NCBI GenBank assembly: GCA_964405735.1
Contig: CAYOPD010000008.1
Coordinates: 1 to 64,000, forward strand
DNA from: JADJLQ01 sp964405735
GTDB lineage: Bacteria; Bacteroidota; Bacteroidia; Chitinophagales; Saprospiraceae
DNA: 64,000 nucleotides
Direction: 5' to 3'
The position numbers were made by a program, and so were the translations under genes. This document shows positions 27,504-35,201 of the stretch, piece after piece (position 1 is the stretch's first letter; every line of letters begins with the position of its first letter). The notes beneath the pieces were generated by a model, which was not told the DNA's origin, made no database searches, and saw only the letters and a list, made by a program, of their open reading frames with translations.

Positions 27504-28520
27504 TTGGAAAAGATCGAAGCGCTTTACCATAAACTCTTGAGGCCTTCACCTGAACTGATAGCAGACATCACTGCCCTTGAGGGGGACATACTGATTCTCG
27601 GCGCCGGAGGCAAGATGGGTCCTGCCCTCGCCCGGAAAGCCAGGCAGGCTATTGATGCGGCAGGAATAAATAAAAAAGTGATCGGCGTTGCACGCTTTTC
27701 TGAACCCGGTCTGGAAGAGGAATTAAACCGGGTGGGGATTGAAACCATCCGGGCGGATTTGTTACGGGACGACCAACTTCAGGCGTTGCCTGCGGTTAAA
27801 AACGTGCTGTATCTGGCAGGGACTAAATTTGGAACCCAGGGCAACGAATCCTTTACCTGGGCCATGAACGCCTATTTACCGGGGAGGGTAGCTGAAAAGT
27901 TTAAAGATTCCAGGATGGTCGTTTTTTCAACCGGTAATGTATATCCTTTGGTCGCGGTGAACAGCGGCGGAGCGCATGAAGGAATACATCCAGAACCCAT
28001 GGGCGAATATGGACAGTCCTGCCTGGGAAGAGAAAGGCTGTTTCAATATTTTTCAAACCTGCACCAGACCCCGGTTTTGATCTACCGCCTCAATTATGCC
28101 AATGATGTCAGTTATGGGGTCTTGCTGGAAATCGGTAAGGCGGTCAAATCGAAAAAACCCATAGACCTCAACATGGGCCATGTAAATGTGATCTGGCAGG
28201 GAGATGCCAATGAGATCGCCCTGCGCGCGCTTCACCATTGTGCCGTACCGGCCAAATTGCTCAATGTCACCGGCCCTGAAACCACCGCGGTGCGCTGGAT
28301 CGCCAATGAATTTGGCAATCTGTTCGCAGAACCCCCAATATTTACCGGTGAAGAGCAGGCCACGGCCCTGTTGAGTAATGCCGCTGAATCTTTCCGCCTG
28401 TTTGGTTATCCCCGCGTGGCATTAAAACAAATGATCCGAATGCTGGCACGGTGGATTGAGGAGGGAGGGAAAACCATCAATAAGGAAACGCATTTTCAGG
28501 AACGTAAAGGAAAGTTTTAA
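27504..28520 (+). CDS. NAD(P)-binding epimerase/dehydrogenase-like SDR with altered active site
   Basis: The start is a TTG at 27504; no ATG fits. The 338-residue product is an extended SDR with the nucleotide motif GAGGKMG (33-39), VLYLAGTKFGTQG and VVFSTGNVYP. The usual YxxxK pair is broken: in GEYGQSCLGRE the tyrosine is Y169 but C173 stands where lysine is expected. The family may still bind NAD, but normal SDR chemistry would be weakened. It heads a five-gene same-strand operon with a DHDPS-like aldolase, an esterase, an MFS carrier and a GNAT protein, suggesting breakdown of an unusual sugar or sugar acid. Confidence 0.75.
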   Translation: MEKIEALYHKLLRPSPELIADITALEGDILILGAGGKMGPALARKARQAIDAAGINKKVIGVARFSEPGLEEELNRVGIETIRADLLRDDQLQALPAVKNVLYLAGTKFGTQGNESFTWAMNAYLPGRVAEKFKDSRMVVFSTGNVYPLVAVNSGGAHEGIHPEPMGEYGQSCLGRERLFQYFSNLHQTPVLIYRLNYANDVSYGVLLEIGKAVKSKKPIDLNMGHVNVIWQGDANEIALRALHHCAVPAKLLNVTGPETTAVRWIANEFGNLFAEPPIFTGEEQATALLSNAAESFRLFGYPRVALKQMIRMLARWIEEGGKTINKETHFQERKGKF

Positions 28521-28549
28521 TTAATTAAGGGAATTAAAGAATTAAAGGA

Positions 28550-29563
28550 ATGAAGGAGGGGGTGTTACGCTTATTGCATGAAGGAACGGTCATACCGGCG
28601 CATCCGTTGGCCCTGGATAATAAACGCAAACTGGATGAAACCCGGCAAAGAGGACTTACGCGTTATTATATGGAAGCCGGAGCGGGAGGGATAGCCGTCG
28701 GGGTTCATACGACCCAGTTTGAAATCAGGAATTCAGGCATTGATTTGCTGGAACCGGTCTTGCAACTCGCGGCCGAAGAAGTCGATAAAGCAAAACTGAA
28801 CCGGCCTTTTATCAAAGTGGCAGGCATATGCGGCCCCACTTCACAAGCCCTGAAAGAAGCGGAATTGGCAAAAGAACAGGGTTATCATTTTGGATTGCTG
28901 AGCCCCGGTGGCCTGGGGGCTTATTCAGAAAAAGAATTGCTTGAAAGAGCGAGGGCTGTTGCAGACCTTATACCTGTTTTCGGTTTTTATTTGCAGCCTG
29001 CCGTGGGCGGCCGCGTATTGTCTTATGATTTCTGGCTTGCTTTTTCAGAGATCCCTGATGTACACGCCATCAAGGTAGCCGCCTTCAACCGTTATCAGAC
29101 CCTGGATGTGGTGCGCGCGGTATGTGCATCATCCAGGCGGGATCAAATCGCCCTGTATACCGGCAATGACGACAATATAGTCGCTGATTTGCTGACTCCA
29201 TATCAATTTAATATGCGGGGAAAGCAGGTAACCAAAAGATTTGTGGGGGGCTTATTGGGCCACTGGGCAGTATGGACCGGTAAAGCGGTGGATTTGCTGA
29301 ATGATATAAAAATATGCATTGACCGAGGATATGCAGATGCGGAACAATTATTGGCGAAAGGTATTGAGATCACGGATATCAACGCAGTGGTTTTTGATGC
29401 AGGAAACAATTTTAAAGGATGTATTCCAGGCATTCATGAAGTGTTGAGGAGGCAGGGGCTGCTGGAAGGGATCGGCTGCCTCAATCCGGAGGAAACCCTT
29501 TCACCGGGACAGTTGGAAGAAATAGACCGGATATTCAGGATGTATCCGGCCTACCAGGATTAA
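28550..29563 (+). CDS. Dihydrodipicolinate synthase-like aldolase/dehydratase
   Basis: The 337-residue product resembles the class I aldolase TIM-barrel DHDPS/NAL family. GGIAVGVHTTQFEI corresponds to the substrate loop, Y147 (GFYLQP) is the likely proton-relay tyrosine, and K175 (HAIKVAAFN) the Schiff-base lysine. It is longer than typical DapA (about 290) and lacks its GTTGE motif, so lysine biosynthesis is unlikely. In this operon it probably cleaves or dehydrates a 2-keto sugar acid. It starts 29 bases after the SDR stop. Exact substrate unknown. Confidence 0.75.
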   Translation: MKEGVLRLLHEGTVIPAHPLALDNKRKLDETRQRGLTRYYMEAGAGGIAVGVHTTQFEIRNSGIDLLEPVLQLAAEEVDKAKLNRPFIKVAGICGPTSQALKEAELAKEQGYHFGLLSPGGLGAYSEKELLERARAVADLIPVFGFYLQPAVGGRVLSYDFWLAFSEIPDVHAIKVAAFNRYQTLDVVRAVCASSRRDQIALYTGNDDNIVADLLTPYQFNMRGKQVTKRFVGGLLGHWAVWTGKAVDLLNDIKICIDRGYADAEQLLAKGIEITDINAVVFDAGNNFKGCIPGIHEVLRRQGLLEGIGCLNPEETLSPGQLEEIDRIFRMYPAYQD

Positions 29564-29594
29564 ATTAAATTTGATCAACTTCAATAGTTTCAAG

Positions 29595-30863
29595 ATGAAA
29601 AACAAACGCAGGGATTTCCTAAAATTTTCCGGATTGGCGGGATTAGGGCTGGGCATGACGGGTTGGAAAGATGTAGGACAATTCAGCGGTTCGAATCCAG
29701 GATTTCATAAATTGCAAAATGAATCCCTGAGCATCATCGGCCAGTATGGCCCCTGGGCTGCAAAAAGAAGGGAAGGAAAACGGCCTTCCTTTTCATTCCG
29801 AAATCCGGAATGGGCTGATCCTGAAACCTGGAGAAAGGTCGCGCGGCAAAGGCTGAAGGAAAGAATGGCCATACCGGATCTGGGTGGCACCCCGCCGGTC
29901 ACCGTGCATAAACAATATGTATATGATGGCTTGCATATAGAAGAACTGAGCTGGCAATTGCCCTATGGCAGGCCTACCGAGGCCATTTTGTTGAAACCGG
30001 CGAATGCAAAAGGACCCCTGCCCGGCATCCTTGCCTTTCACGATCATGGGGGCAACAAATATTTTGGCACACGTAAAATCACAAAGACCTCGGAACAGCA
30101 GCACCCCCTGATGGTTTCTCATCAGAAGGATTATTACAGCGGATTTGCCTGGGCCAATGAAATCGCCAAAAAAGGTTATGCGGTTTTGGTACCCGATGCC
30201 TTTGTATTTGGCAGCCGCCGGGTGATGATGCAGGACGTGCCGCTTTCCCTTCGCCGCGGATTGACGGATCATGACCCCGAAAACCCCCAACAGATCAAGG
30301 CTTACAATGAATGGGCCGGTCAGCATGAACACATCCTGGCCAAGTCCCTGTTCAGTGCCGGGACCACCTGGCCCGGGGTGTTTTTTGCGGAAGACCAGAA
30401 AGCTCTGGATGTCTTATGTGCGCGCAGTGACGTGGATGCAAACCGGATTGGATGCGGGGGACTTTCGGGAGGAGGCTTGCGGACCGTATTTATGGCCGGC
30501 CTGGACGAACGTATCCGGTGTGCGGTCTGCGTAGGATTTATGTCTACCTGGAAAGACTTCATTCTCAATAAATCCTATACGCATACCTGGATGACCTATG
30601 TGCCCCTGCTGCCCAATGAACTCGAGTTTCCCGAAATACTTGGCCTGAGGGCCCCCTTGCCGACCCTGGTACTGAATGATGTGGATGATGCCCTATATAC
30701 TATGGATGAGATGAAGCAGGCTGAGCAGATCCTGACAGAGGTATATGCCAAGGCCAGGGCAGCCAAACAATTTAAATGTTCCTATTACCCGGGGCCGCAT
30801 AAATTCGACGCGGAGATGCAAAAAGAAGCATTTGCCTGGTTTGAAGAGCACCTTAAGGTCTGA
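29595..30863 (+). CDS. Exported dienelactone-hydrolase/acetyl-xylan-esterase-like alpha/beta hydrolase
   Basis: The start at 29595 (MKNKRRDFLKFSGLAGLGLG) gives a twin-arginine-type signal; the frame is open 8 codons further upstream. The mature 422-residue precursor has an alpha/beta hydrolase fold with oxyanion strand ILAFHDHGG, nucleophile elbow GGLSGGGL (Ser291), a late acid region LVLNDVDDALY, and a histidine in PGPHKFDAEM. Such proteins cut ester bonds, often acetyl or lactone groups on sugars. The export signal separates it in space from the cytoplasmic SDR and aldolase-like enzymes encoded upstream, so it may act on the substrate before uptake by the MFS carrier next door. Confidence 0.75.
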   Translation: MKNKRRDFLKFSGLAGLGLGMTGWKDVGQFSGSNPGFHKLQNESLSIIGQYGPWAAKRREGKRPSFSFRNPEWADPETWRKVARQRLKERMAIPDLGGTPPVTVHKQYVYDGLHIEELSWQLPYGRPTEAILLKPANAKGPLPGILAFHDHGGNKYFGTRKITKTSEQQHPLMVSHQKDYYSGFAWANEIAKKGYAVLVPDAFVFGSRRVMMQDVPLSLRRGLTDHDPENPQQIKAYNEWAGQHEHILAKSLFSAGTTWPGVFFAEDQKALDVLCARSDVDANRIGCGGLSGGGLRTVFMAGLDERIRCAVCVGFMSTWKDFILNKSYTHTWMTYVPLLPNELEFPEILGLRAPLPTLVLNDVDDALYTMDEMKQAEQILTEVYAKARAAKQFKCSYYPGPHKFDAEMQKEAFAWFEEHLKV

Positions 30864-30885
30864 ACAGAGGCGGAAACCGAGAGTA

Positions 30886-32082
30886 ATGAAAGAAGATAAA
30901 GTAAGTCCCGGGCATCTTATGGTTGGCGCCACCGGCTTTTTAAGCCTGTTTTCCCTGGTGGGCATTATGTTTTACGGCCTGCCTTTTTTTTATGATTTCT
31001 GGGTGCAGGAATTCGGATGGACCCGGGCGACGGTCACTTCAGGAAATGCTTTTGCAAAGGTTTTTGTCGGCTTGTTGGGATTTTTCGCAGGTTGGTTTAT
31101 TGACCGTTATGGCCCACGCCGGCTGATGCTGGCAGGGATCCTGATGGGCGGCATTGCAGTGATCGGCCTGAGCCAGATGACCCAGCTTTGGCATTTTTAT
31201 ATTTTCTATTTATTCAATGCCCTGGGATATATGTGTGGCGGCCCCCTGCCCAACCAGGTTTTGATCTCGCGCTGGTTTAGCAAATCAAGGGGAAAAGCTA
31301 TGGGTATTGCTTACCTCGGTATTGGCATTGGCGGCATGTTGGTCCCGCAGGCAGCACGTTGGCTCAATGCCCATTTTGGCTGGCACCTGGCATTAATGAT
31401 CCTGGGCATGGCGATGATTGCCATTGCCTTTCCCATGGCCTGGTTTGTCAAAGAAAATCCTGAGGTCAACCCGCAGGAAAAACCACCGGAAGAAAACAAA
31501 ATCCCCCTTACTGGTATCCTGAAATCCTGGCCTTTTTACCTGCTGGTGATCGGCAGTATGTGTTCTATCGGAGCGGTGAGCGGCACCAGTCAGAACCTCA
31601 AACTCTTTTTCAGCCTGGACCTGAAATATTCCCAGGGGGAAGCCGCCAATGTCATTTCACTGATGCTGGCATCGAGCATTTTTGGCCGTTTGTTTATGGG
31701 CTGGCTGGCCGACCGCATCCCCAAGAAATACGTCATGGTGTTGATTTATTGTTTGGTGGCCGGGTCTATTCCCTTGTTGTATTATGTATCCACTCCCGGT
31801 GTAGTTTACCTGTTTGCCATCCTGTTTGGGATCGGTCTTGGGGGGGATTATATGATCATTCCGCTCATGGCCGCCGAATTGTTTGGAGTAAGGGTCATGG
31901 GCCGGGTCATGGGCATCATTCTGACCATGGATGGTTTGGGTGAGGCTTTTGCGCCTATGCTGGTGGGCTGGCTGAGAGATCGGAGCGGAAGTTATGCCAA
32001 TGGATTTGCTGCCCTCATCGTGCTGGCGGCTATTGGAACAGTGGCTATTGTCTTCCTCCCCAGAAAAACACTGAGAGCATGA
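30886..32082 (+). CDS. MFS transporter (monocarboxylate/oxalate-formate antiporter-like)
   Basis: The start at 30886 (MKEDKVSPGHLMVGATGFLS) is chosen because it sits 22 bases after the esterase stop; the open frame extends further upstream only inside that gene. The 398-residue product has 12 hydrophobic segments and MFS loop motifs (GWFIDRYGPRRLMLAG between helices 2 and 3, GWLADRIPKKYVM between 8 and 9). SRWFSKSRGKAMGIA is typical of the organic-anion group. It probably imports the acid or sugar handled by this operon. Its stop overlaps the start of the GNAT gene by 4 bases. Confidence 0.85.
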   Translation: MKEDKVSPGHLMVGATGFLSLFSLVGIMFYGLPFFYDFWVQEFGWTRATVTSGNAFAKVFVGLLGFFAGWFIDRYGPRRLMLAGILMGGIAVIGLSQMTQLWHFYIFYLFNALGYMCGGPLPNQVLISRWFSKSRGKAMGIAYLGIGIGGMLVPQAARWLNAHFGWHLALMILGMAMIAIAFPMAWFVKENPEVNPQEKPPEENKIPLTGILKSWPFYLLVIGSMCSIGAVSGTSQNLKLFFSLDLKYSQGEAANVISLMLASSIFGRLFMGWLADRIPKKYVMVLIYCLVAGSIPLLYYVSTPGVVYLFAILFGIGLGGDYMIIPLMAAELFGVRVMGRVMGIILTMDGLGEAFAPMLVGWLRDRSGSYANGFAALIVLAAIGTVAIVFLPRKTLRA

Positions 32083-32918
32083 TCCTTTACCGTCAGCTGG
32101 CGGAGGCGGACATTCCACGGGGATTGGCGTTATGCCGGCAGGCGGGATGGAACCAGCTTGAAAGAGATTGGAAAATTTTCCTGACGCTCAGCCCGGAGGG
32201 TTGCCTGGCCGCTGAAGAAGGCATGGTTATTGGTACGGCTGCTACCTTAAACTACGGAAATCGTTTCAGTTGGATTGGGATGGTTTTGGTGGATAAGGAA
32301 TTTAGAGGACGGGGCATTGGCATGGAATTGCTGCATAAAGCCCTGGATATTTTAAAAAAGAAAACTACAGTGAAACTGGATGCCACTCCGGCAGGCCGGC
32401 CACTTTATTTGAAATTGGGTTTTGTAGATGAATATCCATTGAGCCGGATGATCAAACCCGGTATCCATCACACACCCTATGGATCGGCAGCAAGAGAATT
32501 TCAAAAAGCTGAGTGGGAAAAAATAGCTGAACCTGATTTTAAAGTCTTTGGCGCAAACCGCCTCCCCTTGCTGGAATGGATGTATACCGGTGCCCCGAAA
32601 ATGAGTTTTATTGTGGAAAGAAACAACGAGATTCTGGGTTATAGTTTTGGGAGGCAGGGACATCGGTATATGCATATTGGTCCCGTGGTGGCTGCTGACG
32701 GGAATATTGCCCGGCAACTTGTTTCAGCGTCATTGAACCAGTGTAACGGTCAGGCCGTCATGTTGGATATTTCACATTTTGATCCGTCCTGGACGGCATG
32801 GTTGGCGTCTATTGGTTTTGAAGAACAACGCCCGTTTTACAGAATGTACCGCGGACTTAATGGTTTTCCGGGCGAGCCGGAAAAACAATTCGCGATCCTG
32901 GGGCCGGAGTTTGGATAA
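32079..32918 (+). CDS. GNAT acetyltransferase with second GNAT-like domain
   Basis: The 279-residue product has an N-terminal GNAT domain with the acetyl-CoA loop FRGRGIGMELL (VDKEFRGRGIG) and strand ATLNYGNRFSWIGMVLV, and a C-terminal half resembling the Acetyltransf_18 domain (YSFGRQGHRYMHIGPVVA). The two-domain form is known among uncharacterised GNAT proteins. ATGA overlap with the MFS gene implies translational coupling. It is the last gene of the SDR-aldolase operon. Why a catabolic operon needs it is unclear; it may acetylate a toxic intermediate or amino-sugar. Confidence 0.8.
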   Translation: MILYRQLAEADIPRGLALCRQAGWNQLERDWKIFLTLSPEGCLAAEEGMVIGTAATLNYGNRFSWIGMVLVDKEFRGRGIGMELLHKALDILKKKTTVKLDATPAGRPLYLKLGFVDEYPLSRMIKPGIHHTPYGSAAREFQKAEWEKIAEPDFKVFGANRLPLLEWMYTGAPKMSFIVERNNEILGYSFGRQGHRYMHIGPVVAADGNIARQLVSASLNQCNGQAVMLDISHFDPSWTAWLASIGFEEQRPFYRMYRGLNGFPGEPEKQFAILGPEFG

Positions 32919-33068
32919 AAAAAGACAACCCATACAACCTTTTTCCCAGCGAACGCACTAATAGGTGTTTTCCATTCCCAAATTCTTGAAATCGTGATTG
33001 GGCCCTGGATACCAAGGCGGTTACCAATAAGTATCTTAGAATGAGGAAGGATGTTGATTTTGTAAATA

Positions 33069-33584
33069 ATGAATTTTATTGATCAGGCACTGGTTGCGGT
33101 TTATCTCAAAACCCGGGACGAGACTACTTTCCGTTTATTGTATTCCAGGCATGCCCAGGCCCTTTGGAATATGGCTATGAAACTGACTGCCGGCAATACC
33201 CCCAAAGCCGAAGAAATGCTCCAGGAGACCTGGCTGAGGGCGATTACCGGACTGCCCTCGTTTGAATGGAAATCCAGTCTCCGGACCTGGATGATTAAAA
33301 TATTGATCAACCGGTGTCGGGAAATGAATAGAAAAAAAACAGAAGTGGTCCTGGAAGAAGCTCACTTGCAATCCGACCATAATGTTATAATATTAAACGA
33401 TACTCAACAGATAATGGCCTTATTGCCTGAGGGATACCGGACGGTACTTCTGTTACATGACCTGGAAGGGTATAAACATGAAGAAATAGCCCAAATGCTG
33501 GAAATTGCCCCCGGAACCAGTAAAAGCCAGTTGTACCAGGCAAGAAAGGCATTCCGGAAACTGATTCAAAAGGAAAACACATAA
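33069..33584 (+). CDS. ECF (RpoE-type) sigma factor
   Basis: The 171-residue product has sigma region 2 (FRLLYSRHAQALWNMAMKLTAGN ... AEEMLQETWLRAI) and region 4 (LLPEGYRTVLLLHDLEGYKHEEIAQML, then GTSKSQLYQARKAFRKL). It steers RNA polymerase to an unknown set of promoters. There is no C-terminal extension. A near-consensus TATCTTAG at 33032-33039 could be part of its promoter. Nine bases downstream begins a membrane-anchored partner with a YCII domain, likely its regulator. Confidence 0.9.
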   Translation: MNFIDQALVAVYLKTRDETTFRLLYSRHAQALWNMAMKLTAGNTPKAEEMLQETWLRAITGLPSFEWKSSLRTWMIKILINRCREMNRKKTEVVLEEAHLQSDHNVIILNDTQQIMALLPEGYRTVLLLHDLEGYKHEEIAQMLEIAPGTSKSQLYQARKAFRKLIQKENT

Positions 33585-33593
33585 TTCAAACCG

Positions 33594-34178
33594 ATGGAAA
33601 AACCCTTGACCCCGGAAGAAAAGAAAAGGCTTCAAATCGATACCCCCGATGACCGGGTACCATCTTATTTAATCACAAAAATTATCAAAAAAATGAAACA
33701 GGAAAACCTCATCATGGAACCCAGACCGCTTTTGACCAGATCCTGGACCGGCCTTGCCGCTTCCTTGTTATTCGGTATCGGTTTATTCGCTGTTGGATAT
33801 TATGCAGGCAAGCCCGAAGAATCAAAGGACTCAATTGCGATTGCCACACCCAAAGCAGCGAAATTTATGCTCCTGGTCCACAACGACGATCTACCAGCCC
33901 AGGACCCCATGCAACAGGTCAGGGAATACAGCGCCTGGCTTCAGGACATCAAAGCAAAACGCTTCGCCGAAGGGGAGCACCTGCACGGCAATGGCTGGAT
34001 CTTATCCGGTAAAGATCAGGGCCGCACGGAAGCAAGATCTGAATTTATGGGCAGACAGGAATTGGGGGGGTATTTTACTTTTGAAGCCGATAATGCAGAC
34101 GAGGCGCTGGCCATTGCGAAAACCTGCCCGCATTTGAAGTATAAGGGGACACTGGAATTGAGGGAGATTTATAGGTAA
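33594..34178 (+). CDS. Anti-sigma-like membrane anchor fused to YCII domain
   Basis: The 194-residue product has a short polar cytoplasmic part (1-48), one membrane helix (WTGLAASLLFGIGLFAVGYY, 51-70), and a C-terminal YCII/DGPF-like domain (88-194: KFMLLVHNDD, REYSAWLQDIKAKRFAEGEHLHG, GYFTFEADNADEALAIAKTCP). The topology is that of a one-helix anti-sigma factor, with the YCII domain predicted outside. YCII/DGPF proteins are known companions of some ECF groups, but as separate soluble proteins. The N-terminal part is too short for a full zinc-type anti-sigma domain, so sigma binding is inferred from position and topology only. Confidence 0.7.
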   Translation: MEKPLTPEEKKRLQIDTPDDRVPSYLITKIIKKMKQENLIMEPRPLLTRSWTGLAASLLFGIGLFAVGYYAGKPEESKDSIAIATPKAAKFMLLVHNDDLPAQDPMQQVREYSAWLQDIKAKRFAEGEHLHGNGWILSGKDQGRTEARSEFMGRQELGGYFTFEADNADEALAIAKTCPHLKYKGTLELREIYR

Positions 34179-34199
34179 GTAGTTGGCTGGTTAGCTGGT

Positions 34200-34370
34200 C
34201 GTCAGGGCACCAAGAGATGAATGCCTCTTCCAGCAAAAAGGTTACATGGAGAACGCAAAGGTTGCGGAGCAAAAGGATTGTTCGACAGCATTTCAATTCT
34301 TTATTCATATCTCTGTACTCTCCGTCCCTCCGTGCGCCCTTATTCCTCTGTGATAAAGTCTGCATCAACC
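34200..34370. repeat. Degenerate relative of the CACGGAG/CTCCGTG hairpin repeats
   Basis: CATGGAGAACGC near 34244 and CTCTCCGTCCCTCCGTGCG near 34317-34337 resemble the arms of the repeats at 12863-13260, separated by an AT-rich middle. It lies between two convergent genes and contains no supported gene. Confidence 0.35.
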
Positions 34371-34407
34371 CTGCGGCTTTAACGTTGGGTTTGAAAGTGT
34401 AAAAAGG

Positions 34408-34427
34408 CACAGGGCTTAAGCCCTGTG
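34408..34427. repeat. Perfect 20-base palindrome
   Basis: CACAGGGCTTAAGCCCTGTG is perfectly self-complementary. It lies 14 bases before the stop of the DUF1080 gene in a convergent intergenic region. It could work as a transcription stop or be a dispersed palindromic repeat; no T-run follows. Confidence 0.8.
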
Positions 34428-34440
34428 AAGGCCCGTTAGA

Positions 34441-35181
34441 TCAATTAATCTCCGGCGCCACCTGGGAGGGGGAAGTCACCCCGGGGGGCAACTCCATAAG
34501 GTAAAAATTACGAAAGTGGATCTCGGCTCCCTCCGATTCCATGCATAGATATCCCTTCTTTTGTGTTGCTTTTGCAAGTCCGTTTACAAATTTTCCGTTC
34601 ACGGACAGCTTTACCACTCCATCCACGCAAACCACATCGTAAGTATTCCATTCGCCACGGCCCTTGCACCTGTTTTCGAGCGATTTGCTCCGGGTATTCC
34701 TTGGGTTGTCCGGTAAGGTTTCCACTCCTCCCACCCCAAATAGCTCACCATGAACATAAGCGACGGGTGGCTCGACACCATCCTTTGAATGTAACTTGAC
34801 CCAATCCAATTCGAGCATCTGGACTTCGACTCCATTGGGAAGACGATTCTTCTCGCCCGGAATTGCATCGCTCCAAACAAAAACTCCCGAATTTCCTCCG
34901 GGCTCCATATGTTTCCATTCCACGTGGAGGATAAAGTTCTCATATTGTTTTTCGCTTCGCATCACCCCGATGGGTCTTCCCGAGCAAATCAATTCATCTT
35001 TCCGTAAAGACCAGGTACCGGGATCCGTGTTGACGTTTTTCCATTTAATGGCCGTTCCTTTCTTTTTATTCTGGATGGAATTAACCTCTTTGCCAAAAGT
35101 GATGGATTGCGCAGCCGCGGATTGGAAAGTGCTCAACAGGAGTACCCAGCTCCATGGTATAAGATGCGCTAAAATTTTCAT
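34441..35181 (-). CDS. DUF1080 exported protein (3-keto-disaccharide hydrolase family)
   Basis: The 246-residue precursor starts with a signal peptide (LIPWSWVLLLSTFQSAAAQS). The DUF1080 jelly-roll fold is evident from WSLRKDELICSG, NFILHVEWKH and GGNSGVFVW, ending in YLCMESEGAEIHFRNFYL. Characterised family members cleave 3-keto-glycosides. The gene lies 20 bases downstream of a Tat-exported Gfo/Idh oxidoreductase, which could make the 3-keto sugar, so the two may form a periplasmic oxidise-then-cleave pair. The glycoside is not known. Confidence 0.85.
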   Translation of the reverse strand: MKILAHLIPWSWVLLLSTFQSAAAQSITFGKEVNSIQNKKKGTAIKWKNVNTDPGTWSLRKDELICSGRPIGVMRSEKQYENFILHVEWKHMEPGGNSGVFVWSDAIPGEKNRLPNGVEVQMLELDWVKLHSKDGVEPPVAYVHGELFGVGGVETLPDNPRNTRSKSLENRCKGRGEWNTYDVVCVDGVVKLSVNGKFVNGLAKATQKKGYLCMESEGAEIHFRNFYLMELPPGVTSPSQVAPEIN

Positions 35182-35201
35182 CGGATTATAAAGTATAACG
35201 A

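Noticed and set aside
29688..29698. GGTTCGAATCC, identical to a tRNA T-arm
   Set aside because: It lies inside the exported hydrolase coding frame, and no acceptor stem, anticodon arm or CCA context surrounds it.
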